Below are positions 46,546 to 54,687 of a stretch of DNA of 64,000 nucleotides, piece by piece. The DNA lies in NCBI RefSeq assembly GCF_023277115.1, contig NZ_JALQCS010000001.1:2718873-2782872 (forward strand). The letters are read 5' to 3'. The stretch's first letter is position 1, and each line of letters begins with the position of its first letter. The translations under genes were made by a program, and so were the position numbers. The stretch is from Acidithiobacillus acidisediminis. GTDB lineage: Bacteria > Pseudomonadota > Gammaproteobacteria > Acidithiobacillales > Acidithiobacillaceae. The notes beneath the pieces are model-generated. The model made no database searches and was not told where the DNA came from. It saw nothing but the letters and a program-made list of their open reading frames with translations.

Positions 46546-46562
46546 CTCGGCTGCTCCCACTG

Positions 46563-46593
46563 GAAAAGCCCCGCCGAGAGCGGGGCTTTTTTT
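46563..46593 (+). terminator. Intrinsic terminator after the second hdrB1
   Basis: AGCCCCGC pairs with GCGGGGCT and a seven-T run follows; an A-run on the other side would let it act on both strands. It makes the second hdrB1 a single-gene transcription unit. Confidence 0.92.
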
Positions 46594-46736
46594 GGTCCAC
46601 TGAATCTTATCTTGGCATGAAAAGCTTCAATCATTGAGAGAGAGAAAAAGACTCCCCCATCTTGCCTGTTTCCGCTATGCTCTGCAGTCAAGTAGTTAAG
46701 ACCCTCAGATCTGCTGAAAACAGGAGGAGTACCAAC

Positions 46737-47036
46737 GTGGAAAAACAAGCCCTGAATGCTCGCTGTGTCGAGCTCTTTCAAAACCCCAACGTCAGGCTGC
46801 GCATGTGGAACGCGCGCATGTTTTGGCAGGTGGGCGACCAGTTCAATGTCCCGGCTGACAAACTCACCGCACCCAAGGTTGACCTCTGCGAGCTGGAAGT
46901 AATGCTCTCCACCGCGGCCTTGACCGAATCCCAATGTGCCGCCGAGCTCGACAAGAAAGAGCCTGGTCGCGCCGGCTTCATTCAACGCCAGGTGCGCGAA
47001 GGGATGCGACCCCTACTCCGCCCGGCGGCGCACTGA
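46737..47036 (+). CDS. Small unknown protein B, paralogue of the gene at 44763
   Basis: 99 residues from a GTG at 46737 with AGGAGG nine bases upstream. Unrecognised family. It shares RC-x2-LF-x2-P-x-VR, ELEV-x-L and the terminal PGRAGFIQR...PLLR with protein A. The two paralogues point away from one another on either side of hdrB1 copy 2. The extra cysteines (DLCELEV, SQCAAEL) are not shared with A. Confidence 0.72.
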   Translation: MEKQALNARCVELFQNPNVRLRMWNARMFWQVGDQFNVPADKLTAPKVDLCELEVMLSTAALTESQCAAELDKKEPGRAGFIQRQVREGMRPLLRPAAH

Positions 47037-47045
47037 GTCGTCTCA

Positions 47046-47079
47046 AAGACGCTGGGCTGCATATGCGCCCCAGCGTCTT
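47046..47079. repeat. Inverted repeat between convergent genes
   Basis: AAGACGCTGGG (47046-47056) pairs with CCCAGCGTCTT (47069-47079). It separates the small gene from convergent phhB and probably serves as a bidirectional transcription barrier; there is no clear T-run. Confidence 0.5.
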
Positions 47080-47407
47080 ACGCCAAAAGCGCATCCACGG
47101 CGCGTGCACAAATTAGATCGTTTTCGGTAATGCCGCCCACGGCATGGGTCTGAAAGCGCACCACACAACGGTTATAAGAAACCTGTAGATCCGGGTGATG
47201 GTCTTCGCGATGGGCAATCCACGCAAGAGCATTCACAAAAGCCATCGTTTCATAGTAGTTGCGAAATTGCAGATGCCTCTCCAGGCCCTCTGCGTGCAAT
47301 CTCCAAGCGGGTAAGTCTCGCAGTGCCTCGCCAATCTCATCGGCGGACAAGGCATTCACTTCTCCCTCACAGGCCCGACAGCGGCCGGGTCGCATATCAC
47401 TTGGCAT
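47078..47407 (-). CDS. phhB: Pterin-4a-carbinolamine dehydratase
   Basis: 109 residues, GAGGAG before the ATG at 47407. Family signature AHREDHHPDLQVSYNRC near residue 65 and the HAVGGITENDL segment. It dehydrates 4a-hydroxytetrahydropterin; in bacteria lacking aromatic hydroxylation it may assist pterin or molybdopterin metabolism. An N-terminal CRACEG motif could bind metal. Confidence 0.93.
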   Translation of the reverse strand: MPSDMRPGRCRACEGEVNALSADEIGEALRDLPAWRLHAEGLERHLQFRNYYETMAFVNALAWIAHREDHHPDLQVSYNRCVVRFQTHAVGGITENDLICARAVDALLA

Positions 47408-47471
47408 GATACCATTCTCCTCAACAAAAACTGTTATTCTTAGTCTAGTTCAGTAGTGGGAGATTACTCTG

Positions 47472-48122
47472 ATGAAAAAAGCGCCGGAACCCCTGTGCAG
47501 CCCCGACGGCAGTACACACATTCTGCTGCACTCCTGCTGTGCCCCCTGCGCCGGTCCCATCATGGCCGACATTCAGCGTGCCGGTATCGACCTAACCATC
47601 CTTTTCTACAACCCCAACATCCATCCCCAGGCAGAATATACGCTGCGGAAGGAAGAAAACATCCGCTACGCCGAGAAGCTCGACCTCCCCTTTATTGACC
47701 TCGACTATGACAAGGACAATTGGTTCGAGCGCGTCAAGGGCCTGGAATGGGAACCGGAGCGTGGCGCTCGCTGCAGCGCCTGTTTCGATATGCGCTTTGA
47801 GCGCTCTGCCCTCTACGCCGTCGAAAATGGCTTCACCGTTTTTACCAGCACCCTGGGCATCTCGCGCTGGAAGGATATGGCGCAAATCAACACCTGCGGC
47901 CATCGCGCCGCAGCCCGCCATCCCGGGCTACAATACTGGGACTACAACTGGCGCAAAGGTGGCGGCAGCCAACGTATGATAGATATTGCAAAAGATGAGC
48001 AATTCTATCAGCAGGAATACTGTGGCTGCGTTTATTCCCTGCGCGACAGCAACCTGCACCGCATCGCGCAGGGCCGAGAGAAGATCGTGCGCGGGGTAAA
48101 GTTTTATGGGCGCGACGATTGA
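47472..48122 (+). CDS. queH: Epoxyqueuosine reductase QueH
   Basis: 216 residues of the QueH (DUF208) family: [10 protein letters not shown] near residue 20, CSACFDMRF near residue 98 and the closing CGCVYSLRD near residue 190 supply cluster and catalytic cysteines. It reduces epoxyqueuosine to queuosine in tRNA anticodons, replacing cobalamin-dependent QueG. The 3' end overlaps a convergent gene by 19 bases. Confidence 0.94.
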   Translation: MKKAPEPLCSPDGSTHILLHSCCAPCAGPIMADIQRAGIDLTILFYNPNIHPQAEYTLRKEENIRYAEKLDLPFIDLDYDKDNWFERVKGLEWEPERGARCSACFDMRFERSALYAVENGFTVFTSTLGISRWKDMAQINTCGHRAAARHPGLQYWDYNWRKGGGSQRMIDIAKDEQFYQQEYCGCVYSLRDSNLHRIAQGREKIVRGVKFYGRDD

Positions 48123-48670
48123 GCCAAGGGCATCCAGAGACGATAGCGATCGCCAGGGCCGGAAAGCTCCAACAACGGATCGTGCGGGGTTATGTCATTG
48201 TGCTTGCACCAAGAGGATAACGCGCTGTAGCCCTTCCAGCTCGCAATCGCGCTGTTGGCGTGCAAGTCCACCGCCACCACCCGCTGCGCCGGCCAATGAT
48301 CCGCCTGCCAACCTGCAGGAATCGACGCCGGTGGCGCATTCAGAAGCACTCCGAGGCGCGCCTCGACGCGGTTGTCTTTCCCCAGCATATCCCTCTCCTT
48401 CTCGATCAAGGTGAGAGCGGACCCCTGCCGCAATGCCGCAGGTAACTCCTTCAACCATTTTTCCCGCTGCCGGTCCAGTGCGGCATAACTCCCGCTGTAG
48501 TTCCGATAAAGATACTGCAGGGCCGGACTATCGATTTCTTCTACCTTGGGCTGCGCGAAGACCCCCAGCCACCACAAGGTGAAGAGCAGCATGGCCAAGA
48601 AGACCAGAAGCGGTCCGCCCCAACCGCGCCGCCAATCCCGTTTTGGTCGCGTTCTTTCCGTTGTCTCCAT
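48104..48670 (-). CDS. Membrane-anchored protein with a GyrI-like C-terminal domain
   Basis: 188 residues from the ATG at 48670, overlapping the ampD stop by one base (TGATG). A basic N-terminus precedes one membrane helix (about 18-38); the rest resembles an effector-binding/GyrI-like fold ([10 protein letters not shown] near residue 105, then a final RYRLWMPLA strand). The family assignment is tentative. Its coupling to ampD suggests a cell-wall or stress role. Confidence 0.65.
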   Translation of the reverse strand: METTERTRPKRDWRRGWGGPLLVFLAMLLFTLWWLGVFAQPKVEEIDSPALQYLYRNYSGSYAALDRQREKWLKELPAALRQGSALTLIEKERDMLGKDNRVEARLGVLLNAPPASIPAGWQADHWPAQRVVAVDLHANSAIASWKGYSALSSWCKHNDITPHDPLLELSGPGDRYRLWMPLAQSSRP

Positions 48671-49218
48671 CAACCAAGCCCCTGCCACAGTCGTTGCCAA
48701 TCAAAATGGGGACCGGGATCCCATTTTCTCCCAGGCGCAATCTCTGCGTGACCAGCGATGGCGCGCCGATCAAGGTCTGGGAAATAAGACCACAGCGCAA
48801 GGATCAATCCCTGCAGGACAGTATACTGCACATCCGCAAAGGCCTGCGTCGCAGTTCCCTCGATCTCGATCCCTACACTGAAATCGTTGCAACGCTCGCG
48901 TCCCTGCCAAATCGAGACGCCCGCATGCCAGGCACGGCGATCCACGGGCACATGCTGCCAAAGCTGCCCATCACGTTCGATGAAAAAGTGTGCCGAGACG
49001 TGCAAGTCCCGCAACGACGCATAATAGGGATGGGCAGAGAAATCGAGATTTCCCTGGAAGAAGCGAGGTACTTCCCCTGTGCCAAACTGCTCCGGCGGTA
49101 GACTGATGGCGTGGAGGACCAGCAAATCGACCTGGGTACCACTAGGGCGTTCATCCTGATAGGGCGAGAGGGCATGTCGCGCACAGCGCAGCCATGGACC
49201 GTCCCAGGCTTCGCTCAT
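48670..49218 (-). CDS. ampD: 1,6-anhydro-N-acetylmuramyl-L-alanine amidase AmpD
   Basis: 182 residues of the amidase_2 family. Zn ligands and motifs: LLVLHAISLPP near residue 32, AWHAGVS near residue 96 and GHAEIAPGRKWDPGP near residue 156. It recycles cell-wall muropeptides in the cytoplasm. It overlaps the upstream thioredoxin-like gene by four bases. Confidence 0.95.
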   Translation of the reverse strand: MSEAWDGPWLRCARHALSPYQDERPSGTQVDLLVLHAISLPPEQFGTGEVPRFFQGNLDFSAHPYYASLRDLHVSAHFFIERDGQLWQHVPVDRRAWHAGVSIWQGRERCNDFSVGIEIEGTATQAFADVQYTVLQGLILALWSYFPDLDRRAIAGHAEIAPGRKWDPGPHFDWQRLWQGLG

Positions 49219-49568
49219 GGCGCCTCCTCCGGAGGCAGATCCGCATGCGCAGCCATCCAGGGATCGAGCGCGGAAAGACGCGCCTCGACCTGCATAGGTC
49301 GCTGATAGCGTCCATCGCGAAAGACAAAGAGGGCGGGCAAATGATAGACCTCAAACTCCTGCGCCAAGCCCATCTCGATGCCTGCGTCCGCCTCCCAGAC
49401 CTGCAGATCCGTGCGACTCTGCTCCCATTCCGCCAGCAAGCGACGCCAGATCTTGCAACTACTGCAGCCAGCGGAACTGAAGAAGAGAATGGTCCAGTCG
49501 CGCTCCTGCACCATGCGCTGCCAGAATCCCAATTCCGAAACTCGTTGCACCTTATCCTCTCTCGCCAT
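49215..49568 (-). CDS. Thioredoxin-like protein
   Basis: 117 residues from the ATG at 49568; an upstream in-frame start adds unconserved sequence. A single thioredoxin-like fold with redox motif CSSC (AGCSSCK near residue 34) and cis-proline in HLPALFVF near residue 74. There is no signal peptide, so it acts in the cytoplasm as a small disulfide reductant or co-chaperone. Coupled to ampD by an overlap. Confidence 0.85.
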   Translation of the reverse strand: MAREDKVQRVSELGFWQRMVQERDWTILFFSSAGCSSCKIWRRLLAEWEQSRTDLQVWEADAGIEMGLAQEFEVYHLPALFVFRDGRYQRPMQVEARLSALDPWMAAHADLPPEEAP

Positions 49569-49639
49569 GTCCCGCCGCCCTCGATCGCTTGGGCCCAGTA
49601 TAACAGGACATCCGCTCGCCCTGCGCGAACCGGTACTGC

Positions 49640-50341
49640 TCAAGAGCCTTGTAGAACGTCCTGCCGCTCGCGCCAGGAAGGCAGGTGCGCATCCAAAAGA
49701 CCATAGAAGCGCGTGTTATGGTGCCGTTCTCGCAAATGGGCAAGCTCATGCGCCACCACATATTCGATGCACGCCGCGGGCTGCTCGATCAGGGACAGGC
49801 TGAAGGAAATCCGCCGCGCCGCGGTATTGCAACTCCCCCAACGGGTTCGCATCCGGCGAATCTTCCAAGCCGCCACGCTGACTCCCAGTGTCGCCTCCCA
49901 CTGGCGAATCAATGGCGGCAGGAGACGTTCTAGCTCCCGCCGTTGCCAGCGCTCCAATAACGCCTGCACCCCGGCGCGAGACTCTGCATCAGGCAGGTAC
50001 AAAACCAGCGCATCCGCGTCTCGCTCTATGCGCGCACGTCCCTGAGCGGTTCGGCGTTGCAGCCGATAGCTGCGACCGAGATGGGTCACACGCGCATCTG
50101 GCGCCAGCGGATCAGCACGCCGCAGGGCCTGTTGCTGCGCCTCGATCCACGGTCGCTTTTCCTGAATGGTGCGACGCAGTAACAGCTCTGGCAGGTACCA
50201 CGGACAGCGGATCCAGACCACGCCATCGACATCGACTTCAATGCGCAGCGTCTTGCGCCGCTGGCGCAGATAGCGACAAGAAAGCCCGGCCACCTCCAGT
50301 GACCGGGCCTGCGCTTGCTGCGCTGTAGGCATTCCGCACAT
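49640..50341 (-). CDS. YgjP-like metallopeptidase (DUF45 family)
   Basis: 233 residues. Zinc peptidase motif HELAHLRERHH near residue 201, preceded by the family segment RMRTRWGSCN near residue 170. It resembles YgjP/WSS1-type proteins linked to peptide cleavage or nucleic-acid repair; the substrate is unknown. It lies four bases behind leuA and may be co-transcribed with it. Confidence 0.9.
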   Translation of the reverse strand: MCGMPTAQQAQARSLEVAGLSCRYLRQRRKTLRIEVDVDGVVWIRCPWYLPELLLRRTIQEKRPWIEAQQQALRRADPLAPDARVTHLGRSYRLQRRTAQGRARIERDADALVLYLPDAESRAGVQALLERWQRRELERLLPPLIRQWEATLGVSVAAWKIRRMRTRWGSCNTAARRISFSLSLIEQPAACIEYVVAHELAHLRERHHNTRFYGLLDAHLPSWRERQDVLQGS

Positions 50342-50344
50342 GCT

Positions 50345-51883
50345 CTATAGCTGTGGATGGAAGCCGCTCGGTGCCTGGATCCGATTCAAGGCCGATACGT
50401 AAGCCTTGGCACTAGCGACAACAATGTCCGTATCCGCACCCAACCCATTGACGACCCGGCCATCGGACGCCTGCAGACGTACCGTCACTTCGCCTTGGGC
50501 ATCAGTACCCGTAGTGATGGCATTGACTGAGTAGAGCAGCAATTGCGCGCCACTCTGGACGATCGCTTCGATGGCCTGGAAGGCTGCGTCGACAGGCCCC
50601 CCCCGGGTGACGGCAGCGGTCCGCGCCACACCATCCACCCACAGCTCTACCGTGGCCTCAGGATGTGTCCCCATCTCCGAACACACCCGCAAGTAGCCCA
50701 GACGATAGCGATCCTGGCTGCCCTGCTGCGCATCTTCATTCACCAATGCCTGCAAGTCTTCGTCGAAGATCTCTGCCTTGCGGTCGGCCAGATCCTTGAA
50801 ACGCGCGAAAACCTGGTTCAACGCCTCCCCCTCCAGCCTGATCCCGAGGCTATCCAAACGCGCCCGTACTGCGGCGCGGCCGGAAAGCTTACCCAAGGTC
50901 ATACGATTGGCAGACCAGCCGACGTCTTCGGCACGCATGATTTCGTAGGTCTCGCGATGCTTGAGGACGCCATCCTGATGAATGCCGGACTCATGGGCAA
51001 AGGCATTGGCACCCACAATGGCCTTGTTGGGCTGGACCGGAAAGCCGGTGATCGTCGATACCAGCTTGCTGGTCGCGACAATCTGCTGGGTATCGATGCG
51101 GGTGTCACAGGAAAATACATCGCTGCGCGTGCGCACCGCCATGACAATCTCTTCCAGCGCAGCATTACCGGCACGCTCACCGAGTCCATTGATTGTACAC
51201 TCCACCTGCCGGGCGCCGTGCATCACCGCCGAGAGGGAGTTGGCCACGGCCAAACCCAAGTCATTGTGACAATGCACAGAAAAGATCGCTTGGTCACTGT
51301 TGGGAATGCGCTGGCGTAGATTGGCGATGAGCTGACCAAAACGGTCCGGCAAATTGTACCCGACAGTATCCGGAATATTGATGGTGCGTGCCCCAGCGGC
51401 AATGGCCGCCTCGATCACCCGGCAGAGAAAATCCTCTTCGGAACGGCCTGCATCCTCTGGCGAAAACTCCACATCGTCACACAGACTGCGCGCCAGCTTC
51501 ACTGCCGCAACCGCCCGCTCCAACACTTCGTCCGGACGCATGCGCAACTTCGCCTGCATGTGGATGGGGCTGGTGGCGATGAAGGTATGAATACGCCCAG
51601 CGGCAGCTGGCTGCAGGGCCTCGCCAGCACGACGGATATCCTCTTCGCGGGCACGCGCCAAACCACAGACGCGACTTTCCCGTACTGTCTCCGCAATCAT
51701 CCGCACGGCGGCAAAATCTCCCGGGCTCGCCGCCGGGAAACCCGCTTCGATGACGTCGACTCGCAAACGCTCCAGCGCTTTGGCGATACGAATTTTCTCA
51801 TCGCGGGTCATGGCAGCACCGGGCGATTGTTCCCCGTCGCGCAAGGTCGTATCAAAAATGATCAATGGTTCTTTTTGCTGCAT
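50345..51883 (-). CDS. leuA: 2-isopropylmalate synthase
   Basis: 512 residues, the full LeuA1 type. [13 protein letters not shown] near residue 10, the catalytic/metal [14 protein letters not shown] near residue 204 and a C-terminal leucine-binding regulatory domain from about residue 390. It condenses acetyl-CoA with 2-ketoisovalerate, the first step of leucine synthesis. A leucine-rich leader peptide and hairpins upstream indicate attenuation control. Confidence 0.97.
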   Translation of the reverse strand: MQQKEPLIIFDTTLRDGEQSPGAAMTRDEKIRIAKALERLRVDVIEAGFPAASPGDFAAVRMIAETVRESRVCGLARAREEDIRRAGEALQPAAAGRIHTFIATSPIHMQAKLRMRPDEVLERAVAAVKLARSLCDDVEFSPEDAGRSEEDFLCRVIEAAIAAGARTINIPDTVGYNLPDRFGQLIANLRQRIPNSDQAIFSVHCHNDLGLAVANSLSAVMHGARQVECTINGLGERAGNAALEEIVMAVRTRSDVFSCDTRIDTQQIVATSKLVSTITGFPVQPNKAIVGANAFAHESGIHQDGVLKHRETYEIMRAEDVGWSANRMTLGKLSGRAAVRARLDSLGIRLEGEALNQVFARFKDLADRKAEIFDEDLQALVNEDAQQGSQDRYRLGYLRVCSEMGTHPEATVELWVDGVARTAAVTRGGPVDAAFQAIEAIVQSGAQLLLYSVNAITTGTDAQGEVTVRLQASDGRVVNGLGADTDIVVASAKAYVSALNRIQAPSGFHPQL

Positions 51884-51892
51884 AGCATACCC

Positions 51893-51907
51893 TTCCTGTT
51901 GCAGGAA
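51893..51907 (-). promoter_or_regulatory. Hairpin masking the leuA ribosome-binding site
   Basis: TTCCTG and CAGGAA form a 6-bp stem around a 3-base loop; the 3' arm contains the AGGAAGG ribosome-binding site of leuA. A second small hairpin, GACC-AAGAA-GGTC, lies at 51936-51948. Folding of the leader RNA could thus switch leuA translation. Confidence 0.5.
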
Positions 51908-51961
51908 TCTTTCAATGGTTGGTTCTGGGAAGCAAGACCAAGAAGGTCGGAAGGAATGATT

Positions 51962-52054
51962 TTAGCCCCAGAGGGGCAGCAGCAGACGCAGCAGAGCCCG
52001 ACCGGTTTGGGCGGTCGTTGCCAAGGCACGGAAATGGGTCTGCTCGATAATCAT
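51962..52054 (-). CDS. Leucine-rich leader peptide of leuA
   Basis: 30 residues starting MIIEQTHF and ending with the run ALLRLLLPLWG; seven leucines in total, six of them in the last ten residues. This is the hallmark of a ribosome-mediated attenuator: leucine shortage stalls the ribosome in the leucine codons and changes the folding of the downstream RNA before leuA. A GCCCC-TCT-GGGGC hairpin overlaps its last codons. The likely promoter places the start site at or just next to its ATG, so it may be a leaderless mRNA. Confidence 0.7.
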   Translation of the reverse strand: MIIEQTHFRALATTAQTGRALLRLLLPLWG

Positions 52055-52061
52055 GGGCGTG

Positions 52062-52090
52062 AGGATAGACAAAAAAGGGTATTGATGCAA
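52062..52090 (-). promoter_or_regulatory. Sigma70-type promoter of the leu leader
   Basis: On the minus strand TTGCAT, a 17-base spacer and TATCCT. Transcription would begin about at 52055, next to the leader-peptide ATG. It shares the 73-base gap with the divergent 52128 gene. Confidence 0.55.
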
Positions 52091-52127
52091 ATGTATTGAA
52101 CGGAAGAACGATTTTATTGGAGGTCCC

Positions 52128-52316
52128 ATGCGTCTCTTGCTCGCCATTCTCATTCCGTGGCTGCAGTTTTTCACTATCGGCCGCCCCTTCGCCGGAATCT
52201 TCTGTTTGATTTTGCAGATCACCCTGATCGGCTGGATACCTGCTGCCATCTGGTCGGTCTATGCCCTCAGTCAATACGAGACGGACAAGAAAATCCGCCG
52301 CCTGACTGGTGCCTGA
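52128..52316 (+). CDS. YqaE/Pmp3-family small membrane protein
   Basis: 62 residues, GGAGG before the ATG. Two hydrophobic helices (about 3-23 and 27-49) separated by the family loop GRPFAG. Members are stress-related membrane proteins that affect membrane potential or ion leakage. It is convergent with the sigma54 regulator, with only three bases between stops. Confidence 0.85.
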   Translation: MRLLLAILIPWLQFFTIGRPFAGIFCLILQITLIGWIPAAIWSVYALSQYETDKKIRRLTGA

Positions 52317-52319
52317 CGC

Positions 52320-53666
52320 TTAGTGGTCCCGTAACCAGCGGTAGACTGTCCGTTCACTGACGCCCAAGTATTCTGCCACGTGGCGACGGTTCCCCTGAAA
52401 TGAGTGCAGAAGATCCGACAGGTTCTCAGGGCGCCCGCGTCTGGCAAAGGCGGTGATTTTCATCGCCTCCGCTGAATCCTGCCGGTCCACTGGGACCGCC
52501 TCCCGTAAAAACTGGAAATGTTCTGGCAGCAACAAGGGCCCGTCGGCCAAGGCTACGGCCTTTTGCAGAACATTGCGCAGTTCGCGCACATTGCCTGGGA
52601 AATTGTAGGCACAGAGTCGGCGCTCCGCCTCCTGCGACAACTGCCACTGGCCACCCCAATCCCGGCCAATGCGCTCCAGAAGGACCCGCGCTATCCCAGG
52701 GATATCCTCTCGACGCTCTCGTAAGGGCGGCAGATCAATGTTGATGGCGGCAAGACGATAGTACAGATCTTCCCGAAAGCTGCGCTCCGCCACCATGTCG
52801 CGTAGATTGCGGTTGCTCGCAGCAATGATACGCACATTCGCATGCAACAGGTCCGCACCCCCCAGACGGCGAAATGCACCGGTTTCCAACACGCGCAGCA
52901 GCTTGGCCTGTACCGGCAGGGGCAATTCACCGACCTCGTCGAGAAACAACGTACCCCCATCGGCACTCTCGAAGAGACCGATTTTTCGGCCCACACAGCC
53001 GGTATACGCACCCCGTTCGTGCCCAAGAAACTCGCTCTCGAACAAATGTTCTGGCAAGGTCGTGCAATCGACTGTGATCAAGGGTTTCTCCGACCGCGCC
53101 GAGAGCTGATGCAAGGCACTGGCAGCAAGTTCCTTACCAACACCGCTCTCCCCCCAGAGCAGGACACTGGCGTCGGTGCGTGCTGCCATCTCGATGTGAT
53201 GCAGACACTGCAAAAAAGCAGGGGAACGTCCGACCATACGCATATCGCTGCAGGTGATGTCATTTTGTTCCCGCGGCAAGTGAATGATTTCCTCCGCAAG
53301 AAAGCGTTGACCACGCATATCGCGCAGCACATGACCGCGGATACGAACATGCTCGGCATTGCCAATTGGATCGTAATGGACGTGCCGAACCTCGTGCGGC
53401 TCGCCGCTATGGAAAACGGCCTGATGTGGGCAATCCTCGCCATTTTCATGGCAAGGAACATTGGAATGATGGGAGACCTGGTGGCAACGACGACCAACCA
53501 GGTCCGCATCTGTCACACCATAACAATCTTTATAGGCTCGGTTGGCGGCGACGATATGATACTCCGCATCGATCAAAACCACCGGATGTTGCTGCAAATC
53601 CAGCGCGGATTGCACATCCAAGGCTTCGATAACAGTATCTGCGGCTTCTGGTGTTCTCGAGCTCAA
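52320..53666 (-). CDS. PAS-domain sigma54-dependent transcriptional activator
   Basis: 448 residues from a TTG at 53666 with GGAG upstream. N-terminal PAS-type domain (about 20-125) with several cysteines and histidines: Cys61, Cys72 and Cys79 in a stretch also rich in His, suggesting metal, haem or redox sensing. AAA+ domain with Walker A GESGVGKE (172-179); the sigma54-contact loop reads GAYTGC (219-224) instead of GAFTGA. A Fis-type DNA-binding helix pair closes the protein (AEYLGVSERTVYRWL). It has no receiver domain. It is downstream of HiPIP and probably controls the sigma54 promoters at 55817, 60393 and 63384. Confidence 0.9.
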   Translation of the reverse strand: MSSRTPEAADTVIEALDVQSALDLQQHPVVLIDAEYHIVAANRAYKDCYGVTDADLVGRRCHQVSHHSNVPCHENGEDCPHQAVFHSGEPHEVRHVHYDPIGNAEHVRIRGHVLRDMRGQRFLAEEIIHLPREQNDITCSDMRMVGRSPAFLQCLHHIEMAARTDASVLLWGESGVGKELAASALHQLSARSEKPLITVDCTTLPEHLFESEFLGHERGAYTGCVGRKIGLFESADGGTLFLDEVGELPLPVQAKLLRVLETGAFRRLGGADLLHANVRIIAASNRNLRDMVAERSFREDLYYRLAAINIDLPPLRERREDIPGIARVLLERIGRDWGGQWQLSQEAERRLCAYNFPGNVRELRNVLQKAVALADGPLLLPEHFQFLREAVPVDRQDSAEAMKITAFARRGRPENLSDLLHSFQGNRRHVAEYLGVSERTVYRWLRDH

Positions 53667-53739
53667 TGAATTTTCTCCATAAACACGTTTTGGGGAAAAG
53701 GCACCAATTTATCTTATGAGCCAATAATCTCACTACATT

Positions 53740-54027
53740 TTATGATGATTTAGGGACGAAAGCCAAGCAATATCCATCTGGACTGATTTTCCCTGCCACT
53801 ACCTGGCATGTGCCCATTGCATTGGCCGAAGATCCAGGAATGAAATGCTGGCAAACCGCGCAGCGATCCTGATGATATGGGTGATCCTGATATTGGACAG
53901 ACGCCTTGCTCTCCTGGTTATCAGCTCCCCAAGCGAATTGCGTCCCAAGTAGCGGTAATGCAGCTGCGGTGGCAGCCATGGCGGCCACATCTTTTATCCA
54001 TTGACGGCGACTCTTCTGCTCTTGCAT
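53740..54027 (-). CDS. High-potential iron-sulfur protein (HiPIP)
   Basis: 95 residues from the ATG at 54027 (AGGAG upstream); a longer frame reads through the terminator region. A Tat signal (SRRQWIKD) precedes the mature domain with the four cluster cysteines CAVC, GTC and YC in HiPIP spacing. It is a periplasmic [4Fe-4S] electron carrier of the Iro/HiPIP type and probably takes electrons from a sulfur or iron oxidation step toward terminal oxidases. Confidence 0.92.
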   Translation of the reverse strand: MQEQKSRRQWIKDVAAMAATAAALPLLGTQFAWGADNQESKASVQYQDHPYHQDRCAVCQHFIPGSSANAMGTCQVVAGKISPDGYCLAFVPKSS

Positions 54028-54105
54028 CTCAAATTCTCCTATCTGTATGGCCCTGCAATGCGAGGACTCTCTTGCTATACGCCCATGCTCCCATTTCGGA
54101 TGCAC

Positions 54106-54141
54106 GAAAAAGCCCAAATCACCTGCGATGGCAATTTGGGC
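54106..54141 (-). terminator. Intrinsic terminator after the haemoglobin gene
   Basis: GCCCAAAT (54112-54119) pairs with ATTTGGGC (54134-54141); on the minus strand the stem is followed by five T residues. The 14-base loop is long. It should separate the DUF3034-haemoglobin transcript from HiPIP and the sigma54 regulator, at least partly. Confidence 0.65.
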
Positions 54142-54201
54142 AAACTACCTATTAAAGAGGAGGAGGTAGATAAGTCTTACAATATATTAGACCCTACTCA
54201 C

Positions 54202-54666
54202 TTATCCAAGCGGCCCGTTAGACGTGACAATTTCCGGTTCCATTGGCGCGAGCAATGAAAGCAGGTAGTTTTGCGCGCCAATAGGGATGCGGCGCTCGTC
54301 CATCGCAGTGATCATATCAGCTGCCAAATAGTTAAAGGCCGATTCGGTAATCTGTAGTCCCCGGTGGGCATCGGTCATGCTCGGTCCGGTATACTTACAG
54401 GGGCCACCAACGGCCATACAGACCTGCTGCACCAAATTGTACTTCAACGCCTTGATGTTGGTGTGGGCAAAGTACATGTTGATGTGCGGATCGTTGGCGA
54501 CATTACCCACAAAGGTGTTGATGAGGGCGGTAATACCGGCCTTGCCGCCAAACTGTTGATAGTAGTCGCTGGCATTAGCAGTGCCCCAGCCAGCGAAAGA
54601 GAATGCGCATAGACTGGCGCCAATGATCGCGCCTTTTCGCAAGGACGCAGACAACTTTGCGTTCAT
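54202..54666 (-). CDS. Exported truncated haemoglobin (group 1 type)
   Basis: 154 residues. A signal peptide (about 1-32, ending TANAS) precedes a 2-on-2 globin: YYQQFGGKAGITALINTFV near residue 35, a VANDPHINMYFAHT segment near residue 56 and the proximal-histidine region MTDAHRGLQIT near residue 97. Truncated haemoglobins bind O2 or NO; export to the periplasm is unusual for the family. CMAVGGPCKY near residue 82 has two cysteines that could form a disulfide. It follows the DUF3034 gene by 21 bases. Confidence 0.9.
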   Translation of the reverse strand: MNAKLSASLRKGAIIGASLCAFSFAGWGTANASDYYQQFGGKAGITALINTFVGNVANDPHINMYFAHTNIKALKYNLVQQVCMAVGGPCKYTGPSMTDAHRGLQITESAFNYLAADMITAMDERRIPIGAQNYLLSLLAPMEPEIVTSNGPLG

Positions 54667-54687
54667 GATAACCTCCTAAAAAATGGG

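Noticed and set aside
45057..46736. Insertion-sequence origin of the hdrB1 duplicate
   Set aside because: No transposase, terminal inverted repeats or target duplications are seen around it; homology ends close to the ORF boundaries.
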